Assembly (NCBI RefSeq): GCF_008831285.2
Contig: NC_045139.1
Location: forward strand, 11,008,704 to 11,072,703
Length of the DNA: 64,000 bases
Direction of reading: 5' to 3'
Origin: Nymphaea colorata
Lineage: Eukaryota > Streptophyta > Magnoliopsida > Nymphaeales > Nymphaeaceae
Part shown: piece by piece, positions 39,283 through 51,737 of the stretch
How the letters are laid out: each line of letters starts with the position of its first letter
Position numbering within the stretch: position 1 is the stretch's first letter
The notes under the pieces: model-generated
What the model saw: only the letters and a program-made list of their open reading frames with translations
Database searches by the model: none
What the model was told of the DNA's origin: nothing
Made by a program: the position numbers and the translations under genes

Positions 39283-40403
39283 TGTTTTGCATTGTGTGAT
39301 TTCTCCTGAGGCAGGCGTTCTTCTGCAGCATGAGTTGTGGGTCATCACTCATCAGGATGTTCTATGGGGAAATTGAGCCAAGCGATGTGGAATCCAGACG
39401 ATTGATCAGCAGAGATACATGATTTTTTTTTTTTTCATTTGTATAATTTTCTTCCAATGCCTCCCTTCTGATATGGAGAGAAGGCTCACCCTTTGAAAAG
39501 GGATGTATTTACTGCTTAGAGTGGTGCAGAGTAGTATATCTAGAAATTGTCGTGCTGTAGACATCTTGTGGTGTCCTCTTAGACCTTCCCCTTGTAACCC
39601 TGTGGTCTTCTCGCCCCTGTAACTCTGTCATGTTGTGGCTTGAGCAGCGCCCCAAGGTCTTGTTTGTCTGTAGAGCTCTCCACCTTCAACTTCAACTTGA
39701 AGCTCTTAAACCGACTGCTACATGAGGTAAAGCTGTATCTGAGCCTAGCTAGAACTGAGTTGCGGGGCTGGAGCTTGGCTTAAGTCATGGTTCACCTGTC
39801 TTGAGCTCGAGCTCAGCTCAAACTAGGCTTGAGCTTGACAAAGCTGGCTTGGGTAAGCTCCAGCCTAGCTGATTATGGGCCTTGTGTAGGAAAGAACAGA
39901 ATGAGTTTTCAAAGTAGTTACTTTTACTGGAAAACCCAAAAAATGGCCGTTTCACCCAAGGCATCTTATTTGGCAATGGTGTGATATATATTGTATAATG
40001 TGCTCGTAACGAACTTAATGGGAGTTCAATATTACCAAACCTACACAGAATCAGTTTGATTTTAAGCTCAACTATTGGCTTGAAAACATTTGGTTTAATA
40101 AATGCGTCCAGCGTGAGTTGCTCAATTTTGTTGTGTGATTAGAGTTAGGCATATGAAGCTTTTGTTGCTGAATCCATACAATGTCATTTATCATTTTGTT
40201 TTCCACTTGTCCTCCTTGTGAGATACTTTGATAAAGGTCAGATCTGATCTCTGTCTCTTTTTCCCTGACCTTCAGGTTTTTTTGGGGATTAAGATACTTG
40301 TTAACCAGATAATCATGCATCTATCGTTCGTGCATCTATCTAGTACTTGTTGAAATCAAATTGATGATCAGATTTTCATTGGTCCACCCGTCCAACCAGC
40401 TAC
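39283..40403. other. 3' untranslated region and intergenic DNA
   Basis: The first few hundred bases after 39282 are probably the 3' untranslated region of the small gene. From about 39770 to 39870 AGCTCGAGCTCAGCTC-like words recur, a repeat-like signature. No further exon recognised. Confidence 0.45.
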
Positions 40404-40590
40404 TCCCTTTGAAATTACTTATCCTTACATGAGGAACTCACATTCATGCACTGGGACTTGGTGTGCTGGTTTCGGTGTAAGACCTGTGGTTAGTGATTTC
40501 CCTTTGGAACTAATTATCGTTGCATGAAGAACTCACATTCATGCACTGAGACTTGGTGTGCTGGCTCCGGTGTAAGACCTGTGGTTAGTG
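40404..40590. repeat. Tandem duplication, unit about 95 bp
   Basis: Copies at 40404-40498 and 40499-40590 share TCCCTTTG(A/G)AA, AACTCACATTCATGCACTG and GGTGTAAGACCTGTGGTTAG, with scattered substitutions. No coding role seen. Confidence 0.9.
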
Positions 40591-42379
40591 CACCTTTAGG
40601 GCCTATGAAAATATGCTACCCAACTACGCCGGACCGACTTGGGTCTATAATGGCTGTCCTTTTTTCCTTGTTTTTTTTGCCCTTTGATGTTTTTCTTCTA
40701 CTAATTCAAAGGCACTCATAGTTGTAGAATCACACAATGCAGGTAGGAAGATCAATCATTTTTCTGAAGGGGTTCCCTGTGTTGTCCAGTTCTTCAACCG
40801 GCAGCAACTAACTAAATTCTTCGTCTACGTTCCAGCATTTGGAACAAAAGATTAACTGAAAAATTTGTTAGGCACGCACTGTAGATCCATGAGCTCGATT
40901 TTCACAGTTTAAGCCATGAACAAAAATTTGTAAGAAAAATTTTTGACACTAATGTTCTGAAAGAGGTCGGCCACGGCCGGCAAGGTTGTCAAACTCGGCC
41001 TGAATCTGGCGGGGCCGGTAGCAAATTGATTTTGGGCTGATGCTCTGTAATATTGTTTTAAACATGTTTTTAGTTCTTAATTTTTGATCTTTTTTATATT
41101 TTTTCAAAAATATATAGTGGCTTTGAAATATTACATATTAGAAAGGATTGTCATTACATGCTGTAATAAACTGGACAACATGGTAAATTCTGCATCATTG
41201 CAGCGAGAGGCTGTCACGAGAGGGCGACTTGTACGTTAAGTCATTCCACCTAAAACGATGGAATGCTCCAACCACCTTATGGCTTATGCATTGCATCAAA
41301 GACTGACACAGCATCTATTTAATGCCCTAACAAATAACCTTTTCCCAACACGTTATTCAAAAGCCTTAAAAAATACAAAACCGTTGACAAGACATTATAA
41401 AGAAAAATTTCTTCGAAGATTAGAGAGAAGCAAACACCTTTGATTGTTAGACCGATCACCAAAAAGAAGGCGAGGCATACAATAGAATTCTTGGGTCTGC
41501 AAGTCCAAAAAGGGCTTAATGCTTGGAACGACGACGGACATAGAATAGAGATTCCTTGTCCATTCTCAAGTCACTGTGCTTGAGATAAAAGCTGAAGCAA
41601 AAAAAAAAAAAAGAAGCCACCAACCAGTGCCACCACCCGGTTTTCATCTCATATTGAACACCGATACTTCATCGGCTCAGTTCACAGGAACAAATTTTTT
41701 TTCATCCTGTCCGATATTGATCAATTCAGTTTTACAATAGACTGAAATCTTCCAAGGAGGCACGATGCGTAGGCCGATACGCAGCCAGTTCCTTCAGCTA
41801 CTCATTGGAAATATTCCCTTAACATCCTTTTACCGTGAGGCTCAAACAGGGCTAAAAAGGATTTTCACTTTCTGAAGAATCAGCTAAGCTCACAAAGCCT
41901 GTAAATGACCTCCCCACCTATGACTGGTTAAGCCAATTCTTCAGATTCATCTATCTTAATCATGTGTCCTTTTCTCAGGTGTATCTCATAGTATCAACAA
42001 AATGCTGGACCACAAAATGCTTTGCTAATCATCAACCTTGGAAAAGAGATAAAACTGATTATGAATCCAAATCGGAGCTGGACGATAGAATCTCCCCTTG
42101 ATGTTAGGCCACATGAGGATGGATTTAGGAAAATCAAGCTCATCCACCCTAGCACTTGCAGCAAGACATGGTTCAACTTAGGCGCCTTGGATCCCAGTAC
42201 TTGAGCTGCAACGTTTGCAGTATGTACATCTTCTGCTTATATTCAAATTCTCAACTCTTAAAACCTCTGTATTTGTAGTGATCACAGCAATATCGAATGT
42301 TCTGTTACATGCACCCAGAAGCGCAGCCATTGACTCTTCCAATAACCATGAGCAACACTCTGCGATATAATCAAGGGAC
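40591..42379. other. Intergenic and likely 3' region of the flavoprotein gene
   Basis: No exon supported. The right end, from about 42000 to 42379, probably includes the 3' untranslated region of the minus-strand flavoprotein gene. Confidence 0.4.
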
Positions 42380-45300
42380 TTAGTCACACGCAACACCTAA
42401 GGCCACTTCACCAATTCTCGTCCCAGCTATGTATGCCCCAGACCATGCATTCTGCAAAAAAAACATGGACAGGCAACAGAGACAGTGTCACAAAAGCTTA
42501 ATCAAGAGAAGAATTTGGCTCTATAAGGAATGCATTTTTCTGATCAGAAAAGATCCTAGAATATAGTTAAGATGTGCCAGAGGTGAAACGTTTCCCTTCC
42601 ATAGGATGGACGAGCATCAATCACCTTTTCTCCTTTGTCAATGAGGACAAGGAACATAGCCGGATCAAGAACTTAGACTAGGAGTGTAGGCTCGCCCCAC
42701 AGTATTTACCTTATGCCTGTTAAAGGGGGTAACGCAAGCAAAAATCTAACTTGCAATTCTGAGGCACTCTAGTTATCCTCGAAGTCACCCTAGCAAACTT
42801 GACAATGACATGAACCCCTGAATAATCAAATATTTAAGTCCATATAGAAACTCTTTTCTTCAAACTAAGCAAGTAAGCATCTGCTACAAAGACGCTAAAA
42901 GAAAGGTTGCTCAATACAGCTTCGCACAGAAAATTACCCAAAAAGGCTTAACGGACAAAAGACATACACACGTTACAGTTTTCAATTACCCGCTTGAATT
43001 AGTAAAGAAGTTACAAATAAATAGCCAGTGAGAAACTTCTTTTGAAACTTTAGCATAATTTTGTTATTTCACCAAAAGCTAAGAATCCTACTGTAAATTT
43101 TTAGTTCCATAGTTTTCAAGAATTAGTTTACAACAGAAATATATGCATATCTTCAGCTTTATATAGTAAAAAGAATAGCTTCTGACGTCCTCATATAATG
43201 CTCAACCAACATTACCTGAAAATTGAAACCACCAGTGACTCCATCAACATTTAAAACCTGCAAACCGTTTCACCAGTCAAAACCGTGTAACACCTATTAC
43301 AGTTGACATAAACAATCACTAATACAATGAATACCGTGTCTCACTGGGTACTCAAACTGTTTTTTATTCACGCAGTTAGTGGACAAAAAGAATTCTATTT
43401 TCAGGTGTTTTGGTGCTCAAGGCTTTCGCTCTTCCCATGAGTGGTATTGCAATTTTTAGATAGATCTCCACCCCCTACCTAATAAGATGTCTACCAAAGA
43501 GCTCGACGAACTGTTTCAGGATGAAGTCCCCCTCCTGCTGCCATTAAAACTAACTTGCATAGAATGCAAAGAGTTCATTTTGCATCCAATCAGTCATAGA
43601 AAACTAGATAGTACCCTACAAACTGTTTCACTAGACAAAAACATGTTAACACCGATTATATTTAATGTAAGAAACCACTAAAATAATGTGAATATCATGT
43701 TTCACTGAGGACCCTAAATATTTTTGCCTCACACGGTTATTGCATAAAAAAATTTCTATTTTCAGTTGTTTTGGTGCTCAAGGCCTTTACCCTTCCCATG
43801 AGTGGCATTGATATTTTTAGATAGGTCACCATCCATTACCCCTGCTTAATAAGATGTCTACCAAAAAGCTCTACAAACTGTTCCAGGATGAAGTCCCCCT
43901 CCTGCTGCCATTAAAACTAACTTGCATTGAATGCAAACAGTTCATTTTGCTTCCACTCAGTCATAGAAAACTATGTAGTACCTAACATACTTCAGGTGTC
44001 CTCAGGCTAGGACACATACATGAGGCAGTTTCTTCATTTCAGTGGCACCATCACATTGACAAAAAATTGCAAAATATTCAATACAAGCAGCTGAAAACAA
44101 CAAAATAATGCAAAGCAAGTACCTCTCCAGCAAAAAAAAGACCAGGTTCTTTTCGGCTTTCCATTGTGCTTAGAGTAATCTGCATGAACGACCAAATGGA
44201 ACAAAAGATTGTGCCTTCAAAAGTTAAATGTGATATAAACCCAAGATCTTCAAAATCAGTACCTCAGTGAATGGGACTCCACCAGCAGTGACAAATTCAT
44301 CTTTGAATTGGCCCTTCAGATAGAAAGGAATAAAAGTGTGATTTTTCATGAAGAACAACATATGTCTGTAAAGCCTGCATCTAAACTGCTTGAGAGGTGG
44401 AGGGATGGGACACACCAGAAAAATGTCAAACCACTTACCTTTCCAACAATACTAAATGAGCATTGCTTCATTAGTAACGCAATCGAACTTAATGATGTTT
44501 TTGAGACAGAAGCCCATAAGACATCCTCATTTACTCCCTGTGAAGAAAAAGTTTTAAACCTCCAAAATCATGGATTGTTAGTAACTTTGCATTTAATAGG
44601 GTAAAGTAGAAGCTATTGTTTTAACCTCTCGTTCAAGTAAATACTTCCAAAATCTTTTCACCAAACTCAGCTGCATAGGACAGGAGTTCAGGACCTTTTG
44701 TTTCTGAAAAAGAAACCAATATATACATCAGTGTAGAACTTGTTCCATAGAAGGTATGATGTCACATTATCCTAAAAAAATCACTTCTTAACCATCAGCT
44801 AAGCACACAATTTCAAGATCATAAGGTAAGCTTGAGGTACCAAAATGACATTACAGTATTATCATGATACAAATATTTCAGAAGTCATTGATGTTTTAGA
44901 AATCAAGCTATAAGTGATACACTCCTACACGTACAAAGATTAATATAGGGTGGACTTCTGAAAAGGACATAAAAAACCGAGGTCTGCAGAGCAAGAATGT
45001 TTTCTACATATTAGAAAATGAAATTATAGAAAATGATGTTTCAGAAATCATGGCATAAATGATAAGCTGCTACACATCCCAATAAAGATTAACACACTGT
45101 TTGGATGGAGGCCAAGAGAGGAAAAGGAATGGATGGAGGGGAAAGGAAAGGAAAGAAAGTGAAGGGAATGGGGAGGGAAAGGAGAAGACAGGAAAGGGGA
45201 GGAATGTTCATTCCTTTCCCTCCCAATCCCTCCATTTTTGGAGGGATTGGAATTACATTAAAAAATCGTTTCCTTTTCCTCCCTTTCCTTTCCTTTCCTT

Positions 45301-48300
45301 TGCACCCAAACACAATTCTTAGCTCTCCTTCTCTTTCCCTCCTTATTAATTAGTCATTCAAACACAAGAATGATAAGCTCCTGCACATCCCAACAAAGAT
45401 TAAGGTAAGATGGACTCATGGAAAGCACATAAAACGACATCTGCAGAGCAAAAGTATTTTGTACAAACTAGACCATCAATTTCGAAGAGTACAACTGTCA
45501 AAAAAAATAAGTCACAGTTAACAAGAGTGTGAGGTTTAAACAAATTTTTAGCATGAGGAAAACATCCACTTATTTGGTAAATACTCCATGAACTGTAATG
45601 CTGCAGGAAAGTTCAAACAGAATATTGCGCATTCAACAGTTATTTGGTAAGCTGTTTCCTTTTCCTTTAAACAGCTTATTTCATGCTCACAGGTAAACTG
45701 TAATGCTGCAGGAAAGTTCAAACAGAAAATAGTGGTGATCCATTCATTGTGTAATTTTATTCCTCATAGGCTAGCAATGCTCAAGAGAAATATTAGTATT
45801 GTCAAGATACTATGTACAATGATTGAACCAAGAAACCAAAGACATGCTTAACCAGTAAAGGCAGTGACTAGAATAAGACCATAGAAATATGTAGTGGCAT
45901 TTTGAACTTTATCAATGACAAAAGTTGAGAACTTTCTGGAGAAAGAACTAATCCGCAAGCCAATGTGGTTACTCAGAATATTGCGCATTCAATAGGGTGG
46001 TCTTGAGTTATATTATTTCACATGATCCTAGTCTTAATCTTTTATGTGGAATAGATAACAAGGTCCTTCAAGGAATCAAGAAGCTCTCAGGCCAAACAAG
46101 GTTACTCCATGGAATCAAGAAGCTCTCGGGCCAAACAAACGCTAGAAAGAACCACTAGGTGATCAACCAATAGAATGCTCGTCCAGAGACTGGACTGTTC
46201 ACCACTTCAGCGCGCGCGCGAGAGAGAGAGAGAGAGAGATCAAAACTAGAAAATACTAATCTACATGTACAGACTACATTTCAAAATTTCATATTATATA
46301 GAAAAAATCATGAGAACAACAAATCAACTTATAGATGTCAATCAAGCCAGGGTATGTGCTGCAATCATATAATGCCTATAGTTGGAGTTGATTTGCAGAG
46401 AGACAAAAGGTAATTTAGATAATTTTACTAATCATTAGCATGCCCATTTAAATTAAAAACATATATGATAGGAAAAATAAGGGGACTCAACTGCAAATTG
46501 ACTCTTGTGCTTAGTTAGAATAGATATCACATCATCCATATGACAATCAGGGACAAAATCCACCAAAAGGATACCTGCATTTTGAATAGAATTAAGCCAG
46601 TAAAGAAGCCAATGGAATTACGGAAAAGGAACTTCATGATTTGCCAGGCAAATAGGAACAAAAAATATTGAGATATAATGTAAAATAGACATGGTATATA
46701 ACAAAATGAAGCCTTAAGAGACTTTAGAATTATCAATGGGAAAGATAAAAAAAATTTACGTTCCACTTTTCACGCTGGTTACATCACATTAGTACCTGAA
46801 TGCAGGGAGAAGCTACATTTGCAATAGAATCTACGAGATTAAAATATTTGTTTTAGTTTTTATCTTCCAAGTTCCAACTTGCTTTTAGTTTATACAACAT
46901 TATGATCACTTTATTCCAACTCTGTAGCCTAACCATTAGATGTAATCTGTATATTTGCAGGCCTATCCATTCTCAGATTGGATCAGCAGTTTCTTCCATC
47001 AAAACTACAGAAATCTAAATAAGCAAAAACTATGTTTCAACTAAATCCACAGCAATGAAACTTCTGCGAACAAACTACCCTTGAAGCCATATTAAGGGCC
47101 AGAGCAAATAAAGACTATAACCTTCACAAGAGAAATTCCATTCTCAATGCCGCAAACAAATTAAAAGTGTTGACACAATGCAAAAAAAAACTTGCAGTTG
47201 TATCGCTGCAATGCAGCAGGATATTAATCATACTTGACCCTCATGCATCATTTTAAACAGTTGCCATGGATGCAGGAAAATCTAAACATATCTACAAAAA
47301 GCACTATTATCTAGATGTGAGCATATATATGAATGCAACTGATACCTTTGTAGTTGGAACCAAAAAGGTCACGTGCCCCCCAAGCTGATAACCGAAGAAT
47401 GACAGGTCCACTAAGTCCCCAGTGGGTTACTAGCATTGGCCCAACCTTAGGAACCAGAAAAGTCATGAATAGCAAAGCCTAGCAAACACCAATTTGATAG
47501 ACAAAAGATAAGTTTACCTGAACAAATTGAGGAATGTTACGAACATTTTGTATTGTCAATGTTGCTTTCACTTTTGGGAAAGTTACCTAAGCACCACCAG
47601 AATAATAGAAAGATCATGAATAAGCAGCAGCCACAACAAACATCTATACTTCATGGTTTTAAGAGGGATGAGGAGAGAAAGACAAACTATGGGAATCGTT
47701 CCAAACCAAAAAGTGACTACTGAAAAACCAGAGAGCATGCTACTGCATGATTCAAGATCTTTCAACAAGCATATGTATCACATACAGAACATTGGTGCAT
47801 GGTATAAAATAAAAAATTGATACACGATTTTTTTTTTTTGCCTTTTTACTTTATTTCATAAGCGGCATGCTTGTCTTGGTCCATTGGTCAACTCACTACA
47901 ACATACTAACCTTTACCCATGTGGCACAGGCTCAAGGCCTGACATCTCCTTATCTCCCTCAAGCTCTACTTTTTGATAAGCTAAAACAAGGGATAATTCG
48001 TCCAATGGATGGTTGCAAGAAAATAGTTCACATAAATATAACATCGAATTCCAACAGTAGAGCTTAAACAAAAGGATAGAGACGTTAATTTTTTGTATGA
48101 CCAGAATGAAATCATGCTATCTAAGAATTTAGATGCATCAAACAGGGGGAAAAAAGTATAAGATGCAGCTGAATTAAGAGTGGGCAGATACTAATTCTTT
48201 ATTCCCATTTTGCCACCTTACTTAAGCGGTTAAACCAAACAAAGATGAGCAAGGGGAAGAAGAAGAGAAAATAAAAGATATGAAGCACTAGATCTAACAG

Positions 48301-51300
48301 AGAAATTGCAAAACACAAGAAAGGAAGCATGATTTTGACATTTCTGGATTACAAAAGGAAATCATTTCTTATTATTGATAAAAAAGATAGTACCCCAGCT
48401 AAATCTAACAGATGCTTGTCCTCTATCTTGAATGTGAACAGACTTGGCATTGGTTGCACAATTGAATGGCCAAGCTGAGCAGCAATATCAAAACCCTGCA
48501 AAGAATGCCAAGGACAAAACTGGATGTTAAAATATATAACAGCAATGCATAAGTTACAGAATTATATTGCTTTTGCCAACCTGCCTACTACTGCCAGTTG
48601 CAATCAACAGGTAATCAGATTCAACTGTCTCAACAGTAGCCATCTTGACTTTCTGTATTGAGAGGGCAAATCTCCCAGAGACACTGCGAGATGCATGCAT
48701 CAGTACTTTGCCAGTCTGCAATTCAACTGATCCAACAACAATTTTTTTGTTATTACTAAATATTATGCATTATATTTCCCTGGAAAGAAGGTGCAGAAGA
48801 TGCAATCGGAAATTTGTCATAGAATGACAGAATGGTAACAAGGGTTTATATATTGAAAATGCAAGTAGAAGGTTCGAGACAAATTGTGGAGCAATTACCA
48901 CGGTCAAAAAGCAAAAGTAGTCAGACCAATTTGCCAGACAGCCGGTCTTTTTCACTTCATTGCATGTAGGGTGTAATACGCAGAAAAGAAGTACCATCAG
49001 CAACAGTTGAGTTATCTCATGTAACAGTTGAAGATTCCAAAGACATTGGATGGACAAAAGAGGAGAAGCAGATGACCTGACAATCAGCTCTGACTGGGAA
49101 ACTGATCCTAATTTGGGACTATTGTTAAACAACAACATAAATTGAGCTGAGCCAGATGTTAGGTAAAAGATGAAAGGCCACCACAAAAGAGCGATAAAAG
49201 ATAAGTGGACTCACACAAGTGGACACTCTGTTTCTTTTACTAAATAAACTTCACGTATCAATAGCCACCAGGTTGAGGACTGAAGAGAAACTAGTTCAAC
49301 AAAACCATAAAGGATGCAATGCAAACAAAGAAGGAAAGGTATATCCTGCTTTGATGTTTCAACTTTTTGTTGCAGATGCCCAATATGGGCACACATGCCA
49401 CATAATAAAAAAGCTTCTTATTATTTAATTATCAAATACACTAAAGAAGCCTGTTATTTTCTTCATTAACAAATATATATTTGCACCACATCAATGGGAT
49501 TCAATGAAGAAGTACTCCATTGGAGAGATTATCAAAAACTAAAAAACAAAAAAAAACAAAAACATAGTTTATCACAATTTCATCCAGTAAGCCCACCATC
49601 CATCAAGAGAATCAATCCTTCTTTCTCATATTTTCAACAGACTATTTGGTAGCATTAGTCAGGAGTGAAGCTTTAGCACCGTAGTTATAGCCCAAAGATG
49701 TTACAAAAGGACCATGCTAAACTGCACATTCTCAGAACACATGGATTTGATGCTCATCTAAATCTAACTTTCCACCAAAGAGCAAAGGATATCATGTTAG
49801 AAGTTCATTGACACCAACCTATCGCCATTCCAGAAGTTCAGGTCATCATTCTTTGAAAGCCATATTTTTAATCTTAGCAAAATAAATTGTTGGCTGGCTT
49901 AGCCCTTTCTATAATGTGGCATCGGATCATGTCACTATTTTCAGAACAAAGGCAATTAGGCTCTTGCGTTTTTGCTAGATTTGTGGCAGAAGAGTGACTG
50001 GTGACTGTGGAAACACTGTAAGTGATCTTGTGATACACTAGCCACCAGATCAGATATTTATAACTTGTGCTGCATAAGAAAAGAAAAGGGACAGAAATCA
50101 AACCCAGTTATCAACACTTTGCTACCCCAGTCTGACTTAACAAGTGCACCTTTAAGAAAAAAAATTGCATCCATACTTTGCATGAAGAAAATACTGTAGT
50201 ACAAGAGAAGTTTGTGCAGCCAGCTTAATCAGATCAGGAAAACAGTATTACGTCACAATCCCTATATTTATTTGTTCTCAGCTATTAGTCTTTTTCTTTT
50301 TTCTTGTCATCATATGGTTCCATCACATGCAGATGGTATTGCAGCTTTTGACACACCAGAGCAGGTTTACCCATTTAAAACTTATGTAGCTGAAGAATCC
50401 CAAAGTTTCAAACAAGTAGCTTTTCATTCTAAGCATATCCAAACTATAAAATGTTGATATTGCAATGGTACTGAATAGACAAAAAGAATCTATACCTCCA
50501 CTTCTCCTTGCTTGATCCAAAAGACAGTTCACTATAGTAGAGGAACTATCGCTGACGGGGAACACTCTTCCATCATCTTCTATCTAGAGATATAAATGGT
50601 CAATAGAGCCACAAACACCATTTAAATGCATAAAGGCAAAGACGTAGAACTCATAACAAATTTAAACAACCTTGAGTTGAACACCATGATCGTTGAACCA
50701 AGACATGGTATCAAGTGGACCGTGCATTTTGAAGAAGGATCCTTTCAACTCCTTATGGCCCCTAGGATAATGTTCTGCCAAAATCTGAAACTACTTGCAG
50801 TTATAAAGGGATTCTTATAATACAGTTAATACACGACGGTAGATGAAAGATATTTGAAATACAAATCAAGCTCCCAAAGAGAAAGAAATCTCAAAACCCA
50901 AAAATAGGCATATCAAACAAGTATCTAAGGCCTTATTTGGATTACAATTTTCAGACTTTAGCTCTCAAATGACTTGAAACATCAAACTTGCCAATTCGAT
51001 TAATTTTTTAGAGCTATCACTTGGAGAAACTGCAAAAAATATCTGAAATTAAAAGTTTTAGTGCTGACACTCGATCTCGAATAGACTACGTAGGAATTAG
51101 GCACTCACCCTTCCGTCGACGTGATGCCCATTTGTCACATTACACCGGCCACCACCAGATACCTTTACCTAGAAAACACAAACAAGGTTTAAATATTAGA
51201 CGTACTGCAAGAGCGGGAAGACATTTTATACCGATAAAATACTCAATCCCAACACTCAACAAAGATTCAATGATCAGCGACGAGGTTAACTCAACCTTCG

Positions 51301-51737
51301 ACAGAAGCTTTCCTTTCTCGATAACAACTACTCTGAGGTGAGGAGCGACATCCTTAGCCCTAATTGCGCCAAAAACCCCCGCGGCACCGCCTCCGACGAC
51401 CACCAGCAATTTCTCCGGTTTCTACGAAACGAAACTCATGAGTCCCAAACACAATTTCCAAACCTGAGGTCCCGTAATTTAGGCATCTACATTTATCTAA
51501 GCAGCACTTTCCCCCCAATCTTAGGACGAAAATGAGACGATCAGGAGAAGTATAGGGTTCTGCCTTTGCATCAACAAGAGAGAGAAATTGATGTACCGAT
51601 TGGGCGCAGCAGATGACCAGAGAGTTGAAGTTGCTCCTCAATCTTGGTAATGACGATGAATTATTAGGATTCCTGAGGATCCAAGAAGTGCCGAGAGCTA
51701 GCCTGGAGGAGAGTGCCTCCAACGGTCTTGCCGCCAT
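42380..51737 (-). CDS. FAD/NAD(P)-binding flavoprotein, HI0933/BaiN-like
   Basis: Sixteen exons in coding order: 51737-51597, 51421-51296, 51168-51109, 50784-50671, 50583-50496, 48726-48581, 48495-48394, 47586-47518, 47445-47346, 46574-46492, 44703-44626, 44537-44439, 44313-44263, 44179-44123, 43257-43216, 42451-42380. Every phase closes, giving 475 residues. Residues 1-47 (MAARPLEAL, then a Ser/Arg/Asn-rich stretch) resemble an organelle transit peptide. The FAD dinucleotide fold follows with VVVGGGAAG (Gly57-Gly62) and the acidic end of its second strand (VVVIEKG). Next are [11 protein letters not shown], diagnostic of the HI0933 family, [54 protein letters not shown] and the end. The family includes bacterial BaiN-type oxidoreductases; the plant substrate is unknown to me. 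The start was chosen because the upstream in-frame extension looks non-coding. Family assignment is firm; organelle location is inferred. Confidence 0.92.
43261..43986. repeat. 358-bp tandem duplication in a flavoprotein intron
   Basis: Copy one, 43261-43618, and copy two, 43619-43986, match along their length, including GGTGTTTTGGTGCTCAAGGC-type words, AATAAGATGTCTACCAAA and GATGAAGTCCCCCTCCTGCT. They differ by scattered substitutions and small indels. The left border touches the acceptor side of the exon at 43216-43257. Neither copy contains a duplicated exon. Confidence 0.95.
44911..45470. repeat. Three-copy repeat interrupted by a foldback element
   Basis: Copies begin near 44911, 45057 and 45369 with TGATA(C/A)(A/G)CT(C/G)CT(A/G)CAC, then AAAGATTAA. 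The first and third continue to TCTGCAGAGCAA and on for about 100 bp. The middle copy is cut off after ATTAA, close to where the inverted-repeat element begins, so that element or a rearrangement linked to it disrupted the array. Confidence 0.75.
45098..45312. mobile_element. Foldback/MITE-like element of about 215 bp
   Basis: The left arm starts TGTTTGGATGGAGGCCAAGA and is purine-rich. The right arm is pyrimidine-rich and ends TGCACCCAAACA, the inverted counterpart of TGTTTGGGTGCA. Both arms continue as complementary GGAAAGG and CCTTTCC runs, and the centre has its own small hairpin (CCCTCCATTTTTGGAGGG). It has no coding capacity. A target-site duplication was not seen. It is within an intron of the flavoprotein gene. 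Confidence 0.75.
45591..45726. repeat. 31-bp direct repeat
   Basis: AACTGTAATGCTGCAGGAAA and the following 11 bases occur at 45591-45621 and again at 45696-45726, identical apart from flanks. An AATATTGCGCATTCAA word following copy one recurs at about 45977. Confidence 0.85.
46059..46136. repeat. Tandem duplication, unit about 39 bp
   Basis: Copies at 46059-46096 and 46097-46136 share CAAGGT, GGAATCAAGAAGCTCTC and GGCCAAA. Confidence 0.9.
46210..46239. repeat. (CG)n(AG)n microsatellite
   Basis: A CG run of about 10 bp followed by AG repeats in the flavoprotein intron. A CpG run this long stands out in this AT-rich, CpG-poor sequence. Confidence 0.9.
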
